Below, piece after piece: positions 62,808-64,000 of a stretch of DNA of 64,000 bases. The first letter of the stretch is position 1, and each line of letters opens with the position of its first letter. Both the position numbers and the translations under genes were made by a program. The stretch is from Desulfobacter sp. Its GTDB lineage: Bacteria; Desulfobacterota; Desulfobacteria; Desulfobacterales; Desulfobacteraceae. The stretch lies in contig CP054837.1 in NCBI GenBank assembly GCA_028768525.1, positions 4,212,001-4,276,000 on the forward strand, given 5' to 3'. Below the pieces are notes generated by a model that saw only the letters and a program-made list of their open reading frames with translations, ran no database searches and was not told where the DNA came from.

Positions 62808-63713
62808 ATGCCCCATAATGAAATGCCGGCATCCGGGGAGTGGACGGAACAGCGCCTGGGAAATGCCATTCAGACTTTGAAAGAGCAGCAAAATGACAGG
62901 GAGCTGGATCTGTTTCTGGAAGCCCGGCTGGCGGATCCGGACGCTTTCTGCCTTGCCAGCAGGACCCGGCTCTGGAATGAGCTGGGATTGAGCAAGGTCC
63001 GCCAGGATGCCCCGGAACAGGCGGCCCTCTGTTTTGGGAACGCCCTGGCCCTTTCCCCGGAATATACGGCGGCCCTCTACAATTTGGCCACCCTGGATAT
63101 GAACCGGGGTGTTTTGGGTAAGGCCCTGGACCGGTATGAGCAGATATTGTCATCCCATCCGGATCATTTCGACGCCCTTTTAAATGCCGGGCTCTGCCAT
63201 GCATGGGCCGATGACAAAGCCGCTGCCCTTCCCCTGTTCCTCAGGGCGGCCGGGGCGGATCCTGGAAACGGACAGGCCAGTTTCCTTGCAGGAGAAACCC
63301 TGCTCCAGGCCGGCAGGGCAAAAGAGGCCCTTCCCTATTTTGAATCGGCCTGCCGGATCAACCAGGGCCACTTCGAATCCCTCACCGGCCTTGCCATTGC
63401 CCGGCTCAAGTCCGGTGAGGCCGAGACCGCCGCCATTACCTGCGACCAGATCCTGATGACCTTCGGGGCCGCCACCCTTCCCCTCCAGGTCAAGGCCGAT
63501 GCCCTGATTGAAATGGGGCGTATGGAGGATGCCGTGGGATGCCACGCCGACATCTGCCGGCTGGACCTGGATATTAGGGATTTCGTGGTCACCCGGATCC
63601 GTGAATTGTCCCGCCGGGAACCGGAAAAATACAAGGCATATGCCGCATTGGTAAAAGAAAAATTCCCCGAGCTAGAGTCCCTGCTTGGCGCGGCCTTGGA
63701 ATATGCCTGCTGA
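62808..63713 (+). CDS. TPR-repeat protein
   Basis: 301 aa, no signal peptide, RBS AAAGGA. At least five TPR units: DAPEQAALCFGNALALSPEY, GVLGKALDRYEQILSSHPDH, DKAAALPLFLRAAGADPGN, GRAKEALPYFESACRINQGH and SGEAETAAITCDQILM. Probably a cytoplasmic scaffold or a chaperone for the Tat-exported protein encoded 36 bp downstream; cytoplasmic helpers that hold a cofactor enzyme before Tat export are known for other systems, but the link here is inference. Confidence 0.9.
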   Translation: MPHNEMPASGEWTEQRLGNAIQTLKEQQNDRELDLFLEARLADPDAFCLASRTRLWNELGLSKVRQDAPEQAALCFGNALALSPEYTAALYNLATLDMNRGVLGKALDRYEQILSSHPDHFDALLNAGLCHAWADDKAAALPLFLRAAGADPGNGQASFLAGETLLQAGRAKEALPYFESACRINQGHFESLTGLAIARLKSGEAETAAITCDQILMTFGAATLPLQVKADALIEMGRMEDAVGCHADICRLDLDIRDFVVTRIRELSRREPEKYKAYAALVKEKFPELESLLGAALEYAC

Positions 63714-63749
63714 TACCGCATGAATTGATACCCAAATAAGGAGACACCT

Positions 63750-64000
63750 ATGTTTAAAGAGAAAGACGGACTGGAGATTGTCAACGATCCGGCCAACTAC
63801 GAAAAACGTGAGTTTGATTTAGAGTCCGAGGGGACAGGCCGGAAAGAGACCCAGGGGGAGCCCCCGGATAAAAAAGGGGTTTCCCGCCGGGGCTTTCTGA
63901 AGTTCGGCGGAGCGGCGGCCGCCGCGGCCACCCTGGCGGGCTCCGGTGCCGCAGGCTTTGCCATCGGCAGGTCCGACGATGCCTACACCGGTTACGGCCG
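63750..64000 (+). CDS. Tat-exported protein, N-terminal fragment (possibly a reductive dehalogenase)
   Basis: Only 83 codons are in the window. RBS AAGGAG. After an unusual charged leader of ~44 residues comes a twin-arginine motif SRRGFLKFGG (Arg46-Arg47), an Ala/Gly-rich hydrophobic stretch and then GRSDDAYTGYGR. Tat export implies a cofactor-loaded periplasmic enzyme. The TGYGR segment soon after the Tat signal recalls respiratory reductive dehalogenases, which in some marine Desulfobacterota are placed under sigma-54 activators; other Fe-S or molybdopterin enzymes are possible. The sequence beyond the window would decide. Confidence 0.7.
   Translation, partial: MFKEKDGLEIVNDPANYEKREFDLESEGTGRKETQGEPPDKKGVSRRGFLKFGGAAAAAATLAGSGAAGFAIGRSDDAYTGYG

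Overview
The window is GC-rich, gene-dense DNA, probably from an anaerobic Desulfobacterota (Desulfobacterales-like sulfate-reducer relative). This is inferred from gene content only. The pointers are an aldehyde:ferredoxin oxidoreductase with its own polyferredoxin, four sigma-54 activators, an MttB-family methyltransferase without a pyrrolysine codon, a VPLP-type C-terminal sorting signal, and many modular signalling proteins. I see no tRNA, rRNA, CRISPR array, transposase or phage gene.

Layout. 1-5.4 kb: the end of a hybrid histidine kinase, a RocR-like sigma-54 activator with two tandem HTHs, pyrroline-5-carboxylate dehydrogenase, and a divergent LysR regulator. 5.7-10.6 kb: a minus-strand run of YkgJ-type Cys-cluster protein, PLP enzyme, YgeY-type M20 hydrolase and EEP-fold hydrolase. 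10.8-12.7 kb: an amino-acid-type solute-binding protein and a GalT/HIT-like protein. 12.7-15.3 kb: polyferredoxin, tungsten-type aldehyde oxidoreductase and a MoaD-like protein. 15.6-20.7 kb: a FadR-type regulator, then BCCT transporter, MttB-like methyltransferase and proline dehydrogenase, ending in a strong bidirectional terminator. 20.8-24.4 kb: a lectin-like sorted protein, a frameshifted sigma-54 activator, and an ornithine-cyclodeaminase-family gene behind a near-perfect sigma-54 promoter. 24.4-32.1 kb: a frameshifted CoA-transferase/GNAT fusion, a CbrA-like symporter-kinase with its response regulator, and a pseudokinase-DUF294 protein. 32.2-38.4 kb: a second Cys-motif sigma-54 activator divergent from glycine decarboxylase P1/P2 and an ATP-NAD-kinase-like gene. 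38.7-45.1 kb: DUF2804, receiver-TPR, IDDTD-motif (TiaS-like), 3D-domain and penicillin-acylase-type proteins. 45.4-52.2 kb: an Arg/Asp-rich small protein, a Slam-like TPR-barrel, a FecR/TbpB-like exported protein, a CHASE2 cyclase and a DUF2279 protein. 52.2-56.7 kb: an AT-rich islet, a membrane-anchor-less FtsK with a ZapA-like N-terminus, and Spo0M. 56.9-60.7 kb: a large DUF4062-NACHT-HEAT protein. 61-64 kb: a GAF sigma-54 activator facing a TPR gene and the start of a Tat-exported protein.

How the parts fit. Much of the first 38 kb concerns uptake and breakdown of proline, ornithine, betaine and glycine. Betaine uptake (BCCT), demethylation (MttB family), proline oxidation and P5C oxidation could form a route from proline betaine to glutamate; this is an inference from gene order. 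Two paralogous activators share an N-terminal Cys-x2-Cys-x5-Cys domain. Each lies beside a sigma-54 promoter with ATTTTGACA upstream sites, one driving the ornithine-cyclodeaminase-family gene and one driving glycine decarboxylase. The second half is richer in envelope, second-messenger and probable defence functions: the Slam/FecR-TbpB/CHASE2 cluster, the ZapA-FtsK fusion and the NACHT protein. Two genes carry single-base frame breaks at G/C runs (22006-22013 and about 25420), which may be phase variation, decay or sequence error.
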